A stretch of DNA of 49,757 bases, taken from Stutzerimonas stutzeri (GTDB lineage: Bacteria > Pseudomonadota > Gammaproteobacteria > Pseudomonadales > Pseudomonadaceae). Below, in pieces: positions 1 through 7,078 of this stretch. The stretch's first letter is position 1. Each line of letters starts with the position of its first letter. The translations under genes and the position numbers were made by a program. Below the pieces are notes generated by a model. That model saw nothing but the letters and a program-made list of their open reading frames with translations. It was not told the DNA's origin and did no database searches. The DNA is taken from assembly GCF_000935215.1 (NCBI RefSeq), contig NZ_JXXD01000024.1:1-49757 (forward strand). Direction: 5' to 3'.

Positions 1-9
1 TTTTTTTTT
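1..9. other. T9 tract at window edge
   Basis: The window opens with nine T residues. This would fit the tail of a rho-independent terminator on the + strand, but the stem would lie outside the window, so it cannot be confirmed. Confidence 0.25.
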
Positions 10-84
10 GCCTGCAAGAAACTCCCGCTGAACCGAGTGGCCGGGGCACGGCCTAATGGGAACAGTCCATCAGCGGAGAACCAC

Positions 85-222
85 ATGAACGGCGACCAGC
101 ACAACGACCAGCCCACCAAAGAGCAGGATGACGTGACCCGTCGGCCGGATGAGGCTGACGAAGATCAGCTCGATGAGGCTATCGAAGAAACCTTTCCAGC
201 CAGCGATCCGATCTCGCCTTGA
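85..222 (+). CDS. small acidic protein with EETFPASDP tail
   Basis: This 45-residue protein is very rich in Asp, Glu and Gln and ends in EETFPASDPISP. The start at 85 is chosen because an AGCGGAGAA ribosome-binding site sits a few bases upstream; an in-frame ATG at 37 has no such site. The terminal FPASDP stretch is a short motif I recall from many small, uncharacterised proteobacterial proteins. No membrane segment or signal peptide is present, so it should be cytosolic and probably disordered. Function is unknown. It is followed after 18 bases by the convergent end of the GNAT-Nudix gene. Confidence 0.7.
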   Translation: MNGDQHNDQPTKEQDDVTRRPDEADEDQLDEAIEETFPASDPISP

Positions 223-240
223 TCAACCGGAGGCGCACGC

Positions 241-1086
241 TCAGACGGCTTGTTCCTTCCCCTCCGTACGCATCAATAGCGCGGGCATGATATGCCTGCG
301 CAACAGCGGCGCCACATCCTCCCTCGCGCAGGGCGCGATCTCCAGCCAACCCAGTTCTTCCAGTTCGGCCTGCACCTTCACTGCGTGGGGCAGGCGTCCG
401 ATGAACACATCCGCCTCCACCTGATGGTCCGGCTCGTTGGCAGCCGGTGCGCGGAAATGCCCGAACGACTCGAGATCATCATCCTCGAGCCTCAGGTCGA
501 GTTCTTCATGAAGCTCCCGCTTGACGGTTTGCAGAGGTGTTTCGCCCGGTTCTGCCTTGCCCCCAGGGAGCATGAAGAAGCGGGTGCTGCGTTTGCGCAC
601 GACCAGGAGGCGTCCGCGTTCGTCGATCAGACAGGCGATGGCGATGTTCAGGGTTGCAGCTGGCATTGGCATCATCCTTCGGTCATTAAGCAGGGCAATC
701 AGTGCCTTGGTCCGTCGGTAGCGGGCCAGTCGGTCGGCCAGGGTGTCAGGCAGCAGGTCCGTCATGACGAAGCCAAGTCGCGTATAGAAATCCAGAAGTT
801 CCGGTTTACAGAACAGCCAGACCGGTCCGCTGTTCGACATCAGCGCTTCGCGTACAAGCTGCGCGCCGATGCCGCGGCTTCGCTGCGAAGGGGTCACCAA
901 CAAGCCGGTCAGAAAATGCCCATCCGCTACTGGCGTCAGGCAGAGCCCACCCAGGATAGCGCCGCGCCGGGCCACCCAGCATGTGGCCTCGGGACGTATG
1001 CGGTTACGGCTGTTGTGGGCTCGATAGAACCTGACCAGCAGCGGCTGCAGAGCCTTGGGGAGCGGCGAATAGTCGAGAGTGGGCAT
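241..1086 (-). CDS. GNAT acetyltransferase-Nudix hydrolase fusion
   Basis: A two-domain protein of about 281 residues. The first half (about 1-130) looks like a GNAT N-acetyltransferase, with the acetyl-CoA loop VTPSQRSRGIGAQLV followed by a YTRLGF motif typical of the fold's end. The second half (from about 145) is a Nudix hydrolase: the box reads GGKAEPGETPLQTVKREL then HEELDL, matching GX5EX7REUXEEXGU except that the final Gly is Asp. Nudix enzymes cleave nucleoside diphosphates linked to other groups; the substrate here cannot be read. The ATG at 1086 is preferred; a GTG at 1113 would add nine residues but has no better ribosome-binding site. No close neighbour suggests an operon. Confidence 0.85.
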   Translation of the reverse strand: MPTLDYSPLPKALQPLLVRFYRAHNSRNRIRPEATCWVARRGAILGGLCLTPVADGHFLTGLLVTPSQRSRGIGAQLVREALMSNSGPVWLFCKPELLDFYTRLGFVMTDLLPDTLADRLARYRRTKALIALLNDRRMMPMPAATLNIAIACLIDERGRLLVVRKRSTRFFMLPGGKAEPGETPLQTVKRELHEELDLRLEDDDLESFGHFRAPAANEPDHQVEADVFIGRLPHAVKVQAELEELGWLEIAPCAREDVAPLLRRHIMPALLMRTEGKEQAV

Positions 1087-1241
1087 GACCGACCGTGGAT
1101 TCTTCGAGGGCACTAGTCTAGCGCCTGAGCGGCGATCACCATACGCCCTGTATCCGACCGCTGCCGTTCATCCGTTCGCTGCATCTTTTCCGTCGTCTTG
1201 GCGCTCTCACCCTTAGCGTTTCCAACGACAGGAATAACAAC

Positions 1242-3179
1242 ATGTTGGATCTACTGATTGTGCTCGCATTCGTTTTCTACGGCCTTTCGGCAGGGATGCG
1301 CGCCCGCTCCAAAGCCTCGCAGAGCCTTCACGAATACTTTCTTGCCGGACGAACCATCAAGGGCTGGCGTGCAGGTGTGTCGATGTCCGCCACGCAGTTC
1401 GCGGCCGATACGCCGTTGCTGGTCAGCGGTCTGGTCGCGACTGCCGGGGTTTTTGCGTTGTGGCGGCTGTGGATATATGGGTTGGCATTCCTGCTGCTGG
1501 CATGGGTATTCGCCTCCGGCTGGCGCCGTGCCGGGGTGCTCACCGACGCCGAACTCACTCGTGTGCGCTACAGCGGTCCCGCAGTGGTGCCGTTGCGGCT
1601 GTTCAAGGCGATTTATTACGGCACCGTTATCAACTGTGTGGTGCTGGCAATGGTACTGGTCGCGGCCATTCGCATTGCCGAGGTGTTTCTGCCATGGCAC
1701 GAGTGGCTGCCGGGCGGCGTCTACGCGGTGATCATGGGCGCAGTGGAAGCCAGCGGCATACGGCTTGGTGAGAGCATCAGTGGGCTCGATCAGCTGACGA
1801 CCAGCACCAACAATCTCATTTCGATCCTGTTGATCCTGACCTTCACGGCGATGTACTCGATCACCGGAGGCCTGCGTGCGGTGGTGCAGACCGATGTCAT
1901 GCAGTTCAGCGTGGCGATGCTGGGTACGTTGGTATACGCCTGGTTCGTGGTGGACGCAGCCGGTGGACTGGGCGGCCTGACCGATCGGATCGTCGAGCTG
2001 TATGGCAGCGAGCAGGCGGCCAAGATGCTTTCGTTCTCGCCGCCGAGCAATGCCGGCGAGGCGCTGACGCCATTCCTGGTGATCGTCGGTTTGCAGTGGC
2101 TGTTCCAGATGAATTCCGACGGTACCGGATACCTGGCGCAGCGCAGCATGGCTTGCCCGACAGATCGTGAGGCGCGTATTGCCGGTTTGGTATTCACCTG
2201 GCTGCAGATATTCCTGCGCAGCCTGTTCTGGTTGGCGATCGCGATCGGTCTGCTGGTGCTGTATCCGTTCAGTCCAGAAGAGATGAGTGGTGAAGGCTTC
2301 ACCGCTGCGCGCGAGGCGCTGTTCGTCACCGGTATCGAAGAATTGCTACCGCCGGGTTTCCGCGGGTTGATGCTGGTGGGCCTACTGGCGGCCCTGGCGT
2401 CGACCGTGGATACGCACCTCAATTGGGGCGCTTCGTACTGGAGCAATGATGTCTATGGTGGGGTCGTCGCGCCGAAGCTGCTCAAGCGCAAGCCCAAGGA
2501 CAAAGAGCTGGTTCTGGTTGCGCGTCTTTCCAACGTGCTGATCCTGCTGATCGCGATGGTCATCATGGCCAACCTCGGTTCGATCCAGACGGCCTGGTTC
2601 ATCTCCTTGCTGTTCGGTGCCGGAATGGGTTCGGTGCTGGTACTGCGCTGGCTCTGGGAGAGGATCAATCTGTACTCCGAGCTGACGGCAATGATCGCAT
2701 CGCTGATCACCGCCCCCTTGCTGCTCTACTACCTGGGCACCGATCCGGAGCGTGAGTGGATACGTCTGGGCATCATGTCCCTGGTTACCTGCAGCGCCGC
2801 GATTCTGGTCAGCTACATCACCCCGCCCACGGACCAGGAGACGCTGGATCGCTTCTATCGCAGGGTGCGGCCGTTCGGCTTCTGGGGACAGACCGCCGTG
2901 CGTTGTGGCGTCTCGCGCCGGGAGTCGCTCAAGGCCCTCGGTGTACGCCTGTTTGCGGTAGGCGTTACGGCGCTATCGGTCTACACGTTATTGATCGGCG
3001 TGGGGCGGTTGCTGTTTCCACAACCGGAAGGAAGTGCTGTGCTGGCGTGGATATGTATCGCCGTTGGGTTGGCCTTGACACCCGTGTGGATGTATCTCGC
3101 GTTCAGCCGTTATTTCGATGATGAACGGGAAGATGATGCGCTTGAACTTCACGAGAAGAGTGCGGATGTGGCTGGCTGA
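1242..3179 (+). CDS. sodium:solute symporter (SSF family)
   Basis: A 645-residue integral membrane protein with about 13-14 hydrophobic segments, including an early EYFLAGR motif (about residues 31-37) and a central SITGGLRAVVQTDVMQ stretch, both hallmarks of the solute:sodium symporter family. These proteins use the sodium gradient to import sugars, amino acids, vitamins or osmolytes; the substrate cannot be assigned. Length is at the long end of the family, with a C-terminal extension holding two further hydrophobic segments (about 565-625). The start is supported by AGGAATAAC nine or so bases upstream. The gene stands alone, with an AT-rich gap after it. Confidence 0.9.
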   Translation: MLDLLIVLAFVFYGLSAGMRARSKASQSLHEYFLAGRTIKGWRAGVSMSATQFAADTPLLVSGLVATAGVFALWRLWIYGLAFLLLAWVFASGWRRAGVLTDAELTRVRYSGPAVVPLRLFKAIYYGTVINCVVLAMVLVAAIRIAEVFLPWHEWLPGGVYAVIMGAVEASGIRLGESISGLDQLTTSTNNLISILLILTFTAMYSITGGLRAVVQTDVMQFSVAMLGTLVYAWFVVDAAGGLGGLTDRIVELYGSEQAAKMLSFSPPSNAGEALTPFLVIVGLQWLFQMNSDGTGYLAQRSMACPTDREARIAGLVFTWLQIFLRSLFWLAIAIGLLVLYPFSPEEMSGEGFTAAREALFVTGIEELLPPGFRGLMLVGLLAALASTVDTHLNWGASYWSNDVYGGVVAPKLLKRKPKDKELVLVARLSNVLILLIAMVIMANLGSIQTAWFISLLFGAGMGSVLVLRWLWERINLYSELTAMIASLITAPLLLYYLGTDPEREWIRLGIMSLVTCSAAILVSYITPPTDQETLDRFYRRVRPFGFWGQTAVRCGVSRRESLKALGVRLFAVGVTALSVYTLLIGVGRLLFPQPEGSAVLAWICIAVGLALTPVWMYLAFSRYFDDEREDDALELHEKSADVAG

Positions 3180-3450
3180 TTTAATGGACAGGTTTATATG
3201 TATATCACGCAACGATTCTATAATTGCCTTTCTAATATCTATTTGAAGGCTGTCGTGCTGGCATTACAGTATCGCGTTCTAGGCTAATTTTATAAAAATC
3301 ATCGAATTGACGCTTTTTTTTCTATTGTTTTGCATGAAAAGCCGGTCATTCGTCGATTCCTTTGAGCAGTCTCAGGGTTTACATGCTTGTCTCAGGAATA
3401 CGCATTGCTATTGCGTATTTCATAACAAGCACAAAAGCAGAGGTGCCGTC
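3180..3450 (+). other. AT-rich intergenic leader with 8-bp hairpin
   Basis: This stretch is clearly richer in A and T than its surroundings and probably holds the promoter of the outer-membrane protein gene. It contains a perfect inverted repeat, AATACGCA at 3397-3404 and TGCGTATT at 3412-3419, with a 7-base loop, about 30 bases before the start codon. This could be an operator or a leader hairpin. No small gene with a convincing start was found. Confidence 0.5.
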
Positions 3451-3967
3451 ATGAATCGACTTTTCAAAACTTCCTTAATGGTTGCCGCTATGCTTCCGGC
3501 TGTTGCCGGTGCGGCTCCCATGACGGGTGACAAGGAAATCACATTGGGTGGTGCAGGAAGCAGCGACAAGGACTTTGACGATACTGTTTTTTCCGTACAG
3601 GGAAGTTGGGGTCAGTATTTAAGCGAATCTTCTCTCTGGGGGTGTCCGGCAGACTGTCAATGCGCGTGATACCGAGGGAGAAAGTGTCAAGTTCGATGGC
3701 TCGACTCGCGTCTTCTATGACTATCACTTCGGCACCGGCAAGGCACGGCCTTTCATAGGTGCGAGCATTGGTGGTGTCTACGGTGACCGGGTAGACGAGA
3801 CGTTCATGGCGGGGCCGGAAGTCGGCTTCAAGTACTGGGTTCAGGACAAGACGTTCATTACCGCGATGGCGGAATATCAGTTCCTGTTCAAGAGCGGCAG
3901 CGATGCACAGGATCGATATGATGACGGAGTGTTCCTCTACAGCATCGGTGTTGGCTTCAACTACTGA
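3451..3967 (+). pseudogene. outer-membrane beta-barrel protein, frameshifted
   Basis: The gene starts with a signal peptide (MNRLFKTSLMVAAMLPAVAGA) behind a good AGAGGTG site, and continues in frame to SESSLWG. There the frame is lost in a run of five G (3638-3642) and the reading ends nine codons later. Removing one G restores one frame through VRQTVNARDTEG, FDGSTRVFYDYHFG and on to the terminal GVGFNY, giving about 171 residues. The alternating hydrophobic pattern and the final aromatic residue are typical of small outer-membrane barrels. The restored protein would be secreted and inserted in the outer membrane; function is unknown. Whether the shift is real or a homopolymer sequencing error cannot be told here. 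Confidence 0.75.
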
Positions 3968-4029
3968 TCAGGACATGCGCAATGTCACCCGACATCGCGC
4001 ATGCTAAATTGCCTGTGTCTTCGTCAAAG

Positions 4030-4067
4030 TGCCGTTTCGCTTGTTTAATGCCGCTTCGCTTGTTTTT
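4030..4067. repeat. two tandem 19-bp imperfect repeats
   Basis: TGCCGTTTCGCTTGTTTAA (4030-4048) is followed directly by TGCCGCTTCGCTTGTTTTT (4049-4067). The copies differ at one internal base and the last two. They lie just past the 3' end of the SIR2-like gene and could be a small duplication scar. No T-tract hairpin is apparent. Confidence 0.6.
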
Positions 4068-4079
4068 GGAAAAAGGCTC

Positions 4080-4871
4080 TCAGGTTTCAACCAGTTGCTG
4101 CAGGAAGTTCTTCAGCGCAACGCCGGGTTCATCGTCTTCCGATGCAATCATGCGAATTCCCCATTGCCTCAACACTTCTTCCTGAACCGGGTTCGGCTTG
4201 TGTGAGAACACATATGAAATGGGCCGGACACCGAGCGTCTCGTGTTCGTTCCATATCTTCGACAGCTTGTGAAATAGCAGACGTATATTGGTATCGGAAA
4301 GACTGTATCCGATAAACAGAACGGCCTTGCTCAATGTGTCGGCGCGTAACTTGATATCCAGCGGCGTTTCGAACTGCAGGCGCTGGTAGTAGCTGGTCTC
4401 GTCAAGCACGATCGAGGCGTCATCATCGAAGTCACCGTGGAACTTGACGATCTGCCTGACGTCATCACGGGCCTTGGTCAGGTCACTGGCGTTGGCGATC
4501 TTGATGTAGTCCACCGCATGGGCGTCATGGGCGTACTCCAGCCAACGGTCATAGTTGGTGGTATAGATCGCCGGAAAACGGCCACGCACGATCAGCCGAT
4601 GAATTTCCGAGTCACGTATTTCGATGTTGCGATGCCACTCGCGGTCCATCCAGCTGCGCAGCGGGCCGATGCTGCCTTTCTTGATCCGGTAGTACTCGGC
4701 CAGGGCGAGGAAATTGCCGTAGGTGTTGAACACCTCCGGGTCGTAGTCGAGCTGCACGGCGATCTCGTCGATCAGCTCCTTCCACGGCGGCAAGCCAATG
4801 TTGGCGGATACGCCGGAACCGACAAAAAGGATCAGGCGATTGTTCCGGTACGCTTCGCGGAGCTGGTCCAT
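4080..4871 (-). CDS. SIR2-like NADase-type protein
   Basis: A 263-residue soluble protein made of one SIR2 (sirtuin-like) Rossmann domain of the SIR2_2 type. Visible motifs are the NAD-binding loop VGSGVSANIGLPPW (17-30), TTNYD (104-108), KFHGDFD (143-149, with H145 at the catalytic-histidine position) and GYSLSD (188-193). The zinc-finger cysteines of true deacetylases are missing, as in the SIR2 effectors of bacterial immune systems, which destroy NAD+. It is the second gene of a unit: the HAM1-like gene ends six bases upstream, so the two are probably translationally coupled. Base composition is lower in GC than neighbouring genes, which suggests transfer. I infer an NAD-depleting effector whose activity is controlled by the partner; a different SIR2 role cannot be excluded. 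Confidence 0.85.
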   Translation of the reverse strand: MDQLREAYRNNRLILFVGSGVSANIGLPPWKELIDEIAVQLDYDPEVFNTYGNFLALAEYYRIKKGSIGPLRSWMDREWHRNIEIRDSEIHRLIVRGRFPAIYTTNYDRWLEYAHDAHAVDYIKIANASDLTKARDDVRQIVKFHGDFDDDASIVLDETSYYQRLQFETPLDIKLRADTLSKAVLFIGYSLSDTNIRLLFHKLSKIWNEHETLGVRPISYVFSHKPNPVQEEVLRQWGIRMIASEDDEPGVALKNFLQQLVET

Positions 4872-4877
4872 GGTTGC

Positions 4878-5426
4878 TCAGGACTCCCGCAGATAGGCGA
4901 CGAAGGCGTCGAGTGCGCGTCGGCGCATGGAAAGGCCGTTCTTTTGCGTGCCCAGCTGCGCGAACGTCTGGGTCTGGCCTTCGGGAATGAACACGTCGTC
5001 CCATTCGAAGCCGCCATGCCCGGCTGGCGACGGTGCGATGCGCCCGGCGACCACGCCTTCGAAGAAATGCCGTTTGCGACCGTCGCAATAGCCGATCAGG
5101 GTCCGCGCCTCGGCGGCCGGATCGTCCAGCCGCCCGATCAGCTCTGAGAATCGCTCGGCCTGCAGTCGGTCCCAGAAGATCTGCGTCAGCCCGCCGGGAA
5201 AGCCGTTGAGGCTGTTGATGAAAAGCCCGGTGTGTTCGACGAAGACCGGTTTACCGATCATTTTGAAGGCGACCAGCAGCTTGTCGCTGACCAGCTGGTG
5301 CAGGTCCTCGGTACGCAGCTCCTCGATACGGATGGGAAAGGGCTTCACCTCGATTCCGCTGGGCTGGAGAATCTCGCAAACCTCGAGGATCTTCTGCGGG
5401 TTGATGGACGCGAAGCGGATTTTCAT
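4878..5426 (-). CDS. HAM1/ITPase-like protein, likely nucleotide sensor
   Basis: A 182-residue protein of the HAM1 (RdgB/ITPA, non-canonical purine NTP pyrophosphatase) fold. It has the N-terminal strand and loop MKIRFASINPQK (1-12), the glutamate-rich IEELRTEDL (34-42), the middle motif VEHTGLFINSLNGFPG (63-78) and the base-pocket elements GGFEWDDVFIPEG and KNGLSMRRRAL (162-172). Two usually conserved residues are changed: the motif normally ending Glu/Asp-Asp reads E64-H65, replacing the Asp proposed as general base, and the SHR triplet is SMR (166-168). That suggests nucleotide binding with weak or no hydrolysis. The start at 5426 matches the fold's first strand; GGAG lies 12 bases upstream. 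It precedes the SIR2-like gene with a 6-base gap, recalling KomB of the Kongming system. A plain ITPase is the alternative. Confidence 0.85.
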   Translation of the reverse strand: MKIRFASINPQKILEVCEILQPSGIEVKPFPIRIEELRTEDLHQLVSDKLLVAFKMIGKPVFVEHTGLFINSLNGFPGGLTQIFWDRLQAERFSELIGRLDDPAAEARTLIGYCDGRKRHFFEGVVAGRIAPSPAGHGGFEWDDVFIPEGQTQTFAQLGTQKNGLSMRRRALDAFVAYLRES

Positions 5427-5611
5427 GGAACGAGCCAGCTCCGGTTTCGACGGATGAATGCTGCCGCCACGACGGCCGCCCTTGTCTGTATGACGCAAGG
5501 TGAGTGGCTCGGTTCTCCTGCCCAGCGGATTAATCGATCAGGCGCGCCTATGGACGTTGCAGCGCCACGTCTTAGACGAATGACATTGCAGCCTCTGGCG
5601 GGGAGGGCGCT

Positions 5612-6052
5612 TCAGCTCCGGCCCGGACGCATCGGGCAGGCTGCCTGCACCTGGCGGATGCGCTCGGCGGGGACGCGCAGCTGCCGTAGCAGGTAGTCGG
5701 CGAATTCCGGCGTGAATGGCTGACGGGCGATGGCCTGTTCCATGCAGAACAGCCAGGCATCGCGTTCGGCTTCGCCGACCTGCCAGCGGGTATGGAACTG
5801 CGGAATGCTGATGCCGCCATACTTCTCTGCGTATCGCTTCGGGCCGCCCAGCCAGCCGCTCAGAAAGCTCGCCAGCCGGTCCCGGGCGTCGCTCACGTCC
5901 GCCGGATACATTGCACGAACGCCCGCGGCCTCTGGCGCCAGGTCCATCACCTGGTAGAAGTCCGCGACCAGCCGTTGCAGGCCCGGTTCGCCGCCGGCTG
6001 CCTGGAACGAGGCGTCGCCGACGCCGAATGCGGGACCTTGATCGGGGTTCAT
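5612..6052 (-). CDS. group II truncated haemoglobin
   Basis: A 146-residue haem protein of the 2-on-2 globin family. Group II features are FYQVMDL near the start (Tyr33 at the B10 position), YGG at 78-80, the probable haem-ligand His87 in QFHTRWQVG, and ERDAWLFCM with Trp100 at the G8 position. Such globins bind oxygen or nitric oxide and are linked to nitrosative stress or oxygen handling. The gene lies upstream of the HAM1-like gene on the same strand with a 185-base gap, so a shared transcript is possible but not required. It is divergent from the universal stress gene. The start is ATG at 6052 with a weak purine-rich site. Confidence 0.9.
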   Translation of the reverse strand: MNPDQGPAFGVGDASFQAAGGEPGLQRLVADFYQVMDLAPEAAGVRAMYPADVSDARDRLASFLSGWLGGPKRYAEKYGGISIPQFHTRWQVGEAERDAWLFCMEQAIARQPFTPEFADYLLRQLRVPAERIRQVQAACPMRPGRS

Positions 6053-6097
6053 CAGACTCGTCTCTGTCTCGTTGAAAGGGCGCGAGATGATGCGCGC

Positions 6098-6111
6098 TTG
6101 TGCCAGATCAA
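6098..6111. promoter_or_regulatory. possible Anr/FNR box
   Basis: TTGTGCCAGATCAA matches the Anr/FNR consensus TTGAT-N4-ATCAA with a perfect right half and two mismatches on the left. It lies between the divergent haemoglobin and universal stress genes, both of a kind often controlled by oxygen in pseudomonads. A TAAGCT element at 6153 would place the site near -60 for the stress gene. Confidence 0.35.
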
Positions 6112-6187
6112 AACAAGTGCGAGCAGGGCCCGCAACGCGCAGGCAGCTGGTCTAAGCTGAAGGTCCACACAACAGCGGAGACAGGAA

Positions 6188-6619
6188 ATGCGCAGGCTTC
6201 TGGTTGCATACGATGGTTCGGACAACGCCAAGCGCGCCCTGCAGTATGTCGTCGATCTGGCGCGGGATACCGGGATCGCGCTACAGGTGCATGTGGTCAA
6301 CGTTCAGCACGAACCGATCATCTACGGCGAATACGTGACGTCGGCGATGATCGATGAACTCAACAACGGCCTGATGGCCAAGGCGCGCTCCGTGCTCGAC
6401 GAAGCGGCAGCCGTGTTGCAGGCCGGCGGCCTGAGCTGCGAAACCCATGCGCTGCTGGGCAATGTTGCCGAGCAGGTCAACGACGCGGTCAAGCGGCTGG
6501 GCTGCGACACGGTGGTAATGGGCACTCGCGGTCTGGGCAGCTTCACCGGGATGCTAATGGGCTCGGTGGCGAACCGGGTGATCCATGAGGTATCGGTCCC
6601 GGTGCTCTTGGTCAAGTGA
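6188..6619 (+). CDS. universal stress protein
   Basis: A 143-residue UspA-superfamily protein. It begins with the beta strand and loop RRLLVAYDGSDNAKRAL and ends with the nucleotide-binding motif GTRGLGSFTGMLMGSVA (about 116-132), which fits G-2x-G-9x-G-S; this places it in the ATP-binding subgroup. These proteins help survival in stasis, oxygen limitation or oxidative stress, acting in the cytosol as dimers. The start has GGAGACAGGAA directly upstream. It is divergent from the truncated haemoglobin gene, with a possible Anr box between them. Confidence 0.93.
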   Translation: MRRLLVAYDGSDNAKRALQYVVDLARDTGIALQVHVVNVQHEPIIYGEYVTSAMIDELNNGLMAKARSVLDEAAAVLQAGGLSCETHALLGNVAEQVNDAVKRLGCDTVVMGTRGLGSFTGMLMGSVANRVIHEVSVPVLLVK

Positions 6620-6640
6620 GCTGAATGCCGGTCTGGCCGA

Positions 6641-6985
6641 TCAGTCCTGCTTACCCTTGAGCAGATCGGCCAGGTTGGCGAAGGCCTTGAAGGTTTCCTT
6701 CGGGCCCAGGTCGCTGCCCGGCCTGGCTTCGGCCTGGTACTGGTTGTCGGTGTAGCGGGAATGCTCGTTGTCGTGGCAGTACAGGCAGAGCAGCTCCCAG
6801 TTCGAGCCATCCTCGGGGTTGTTGTCGTGGTTGTGGTCCTTGTGGTGGACCGTCAACTCGCTCAGGCGCTTGCCGGAAAATTCCCGCGCGCAACGACCGC
6901 AGACCCAGGGATACATCTTCAGTGCTTTTTCCCGATAGCCTTGTTCGCGCTGACTGTAGGGCGTGGTCGGTTTGCTGCTGCTCAT
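6641..6985 (-). CDS. yajD: HNH nuclease YajD
   Basis: A 114-residue HNH endonuclease-fold protein. Zinc-type cysteine pairs occur at CGRC (29-32) and CLYC (67-70), flanking the metal-binding VHHKDHNHDNN (46-56). Its compact size and the N-terminal MSSSKPTTPYSQREQGYREK match the YajD family. Such proteins are predicted DNA nucleases; the biological role of YajD is unclear. The start at 6985 is chosen over 7024 because GCGAG lies at suitable spacing and family members begin here. It ends convergently with the universal stress gene. Confidence 0.9.
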   Translation of the reverse strand: MSSSKPTTPYSQREQGYREKALKMYPWVCGRCAREFSGKRLSELTVHHKDHNHDNNPEDGSNWELLCLYCHDNEHSRYTDNQYQAEARPGSDLGPKETFKAFANLADLLKGKQD

Positions 6986-7014
6986 GGTGAATGCTCGCCG
7001 GGTTCGTTGTTCGT

Positions 7015-7064
7015 CAGGGCCCACCCCCGCGTCGGCATCGCCACGCGCGGGAACAGCCCCAAGT
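7015..7064. repeat. GC-rich palindrome between yajD and yebC-like gene
   Basis: The core CGCGT-c-GGC-atc-GCC-ACGCG (about 7030-7049) folds as a hairpin with one bulge. The flanks, GGGCCCACCCCCG on the left and CGGGAACAGCCCC on the right, extend the symmetry imperfectly. The right flank resembles the right end of the element at 9200-9365. It may be a REP-like repeat or terminator of the yebC-like gene's neighbour. Confidence 0.45.
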
Positions 7065-7078
7065 AAAGTCGATGGCTG

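Noticed and set aside
4878-5426. HAM1-like gene as the ordinary housekeeping rdgB
   Set aside because: The changed catalytic motif, the tight pairing with a SIR2 gene and the absence of the usual rdgB neighbours argue against it, though it is kept as an alternative in the annotation.
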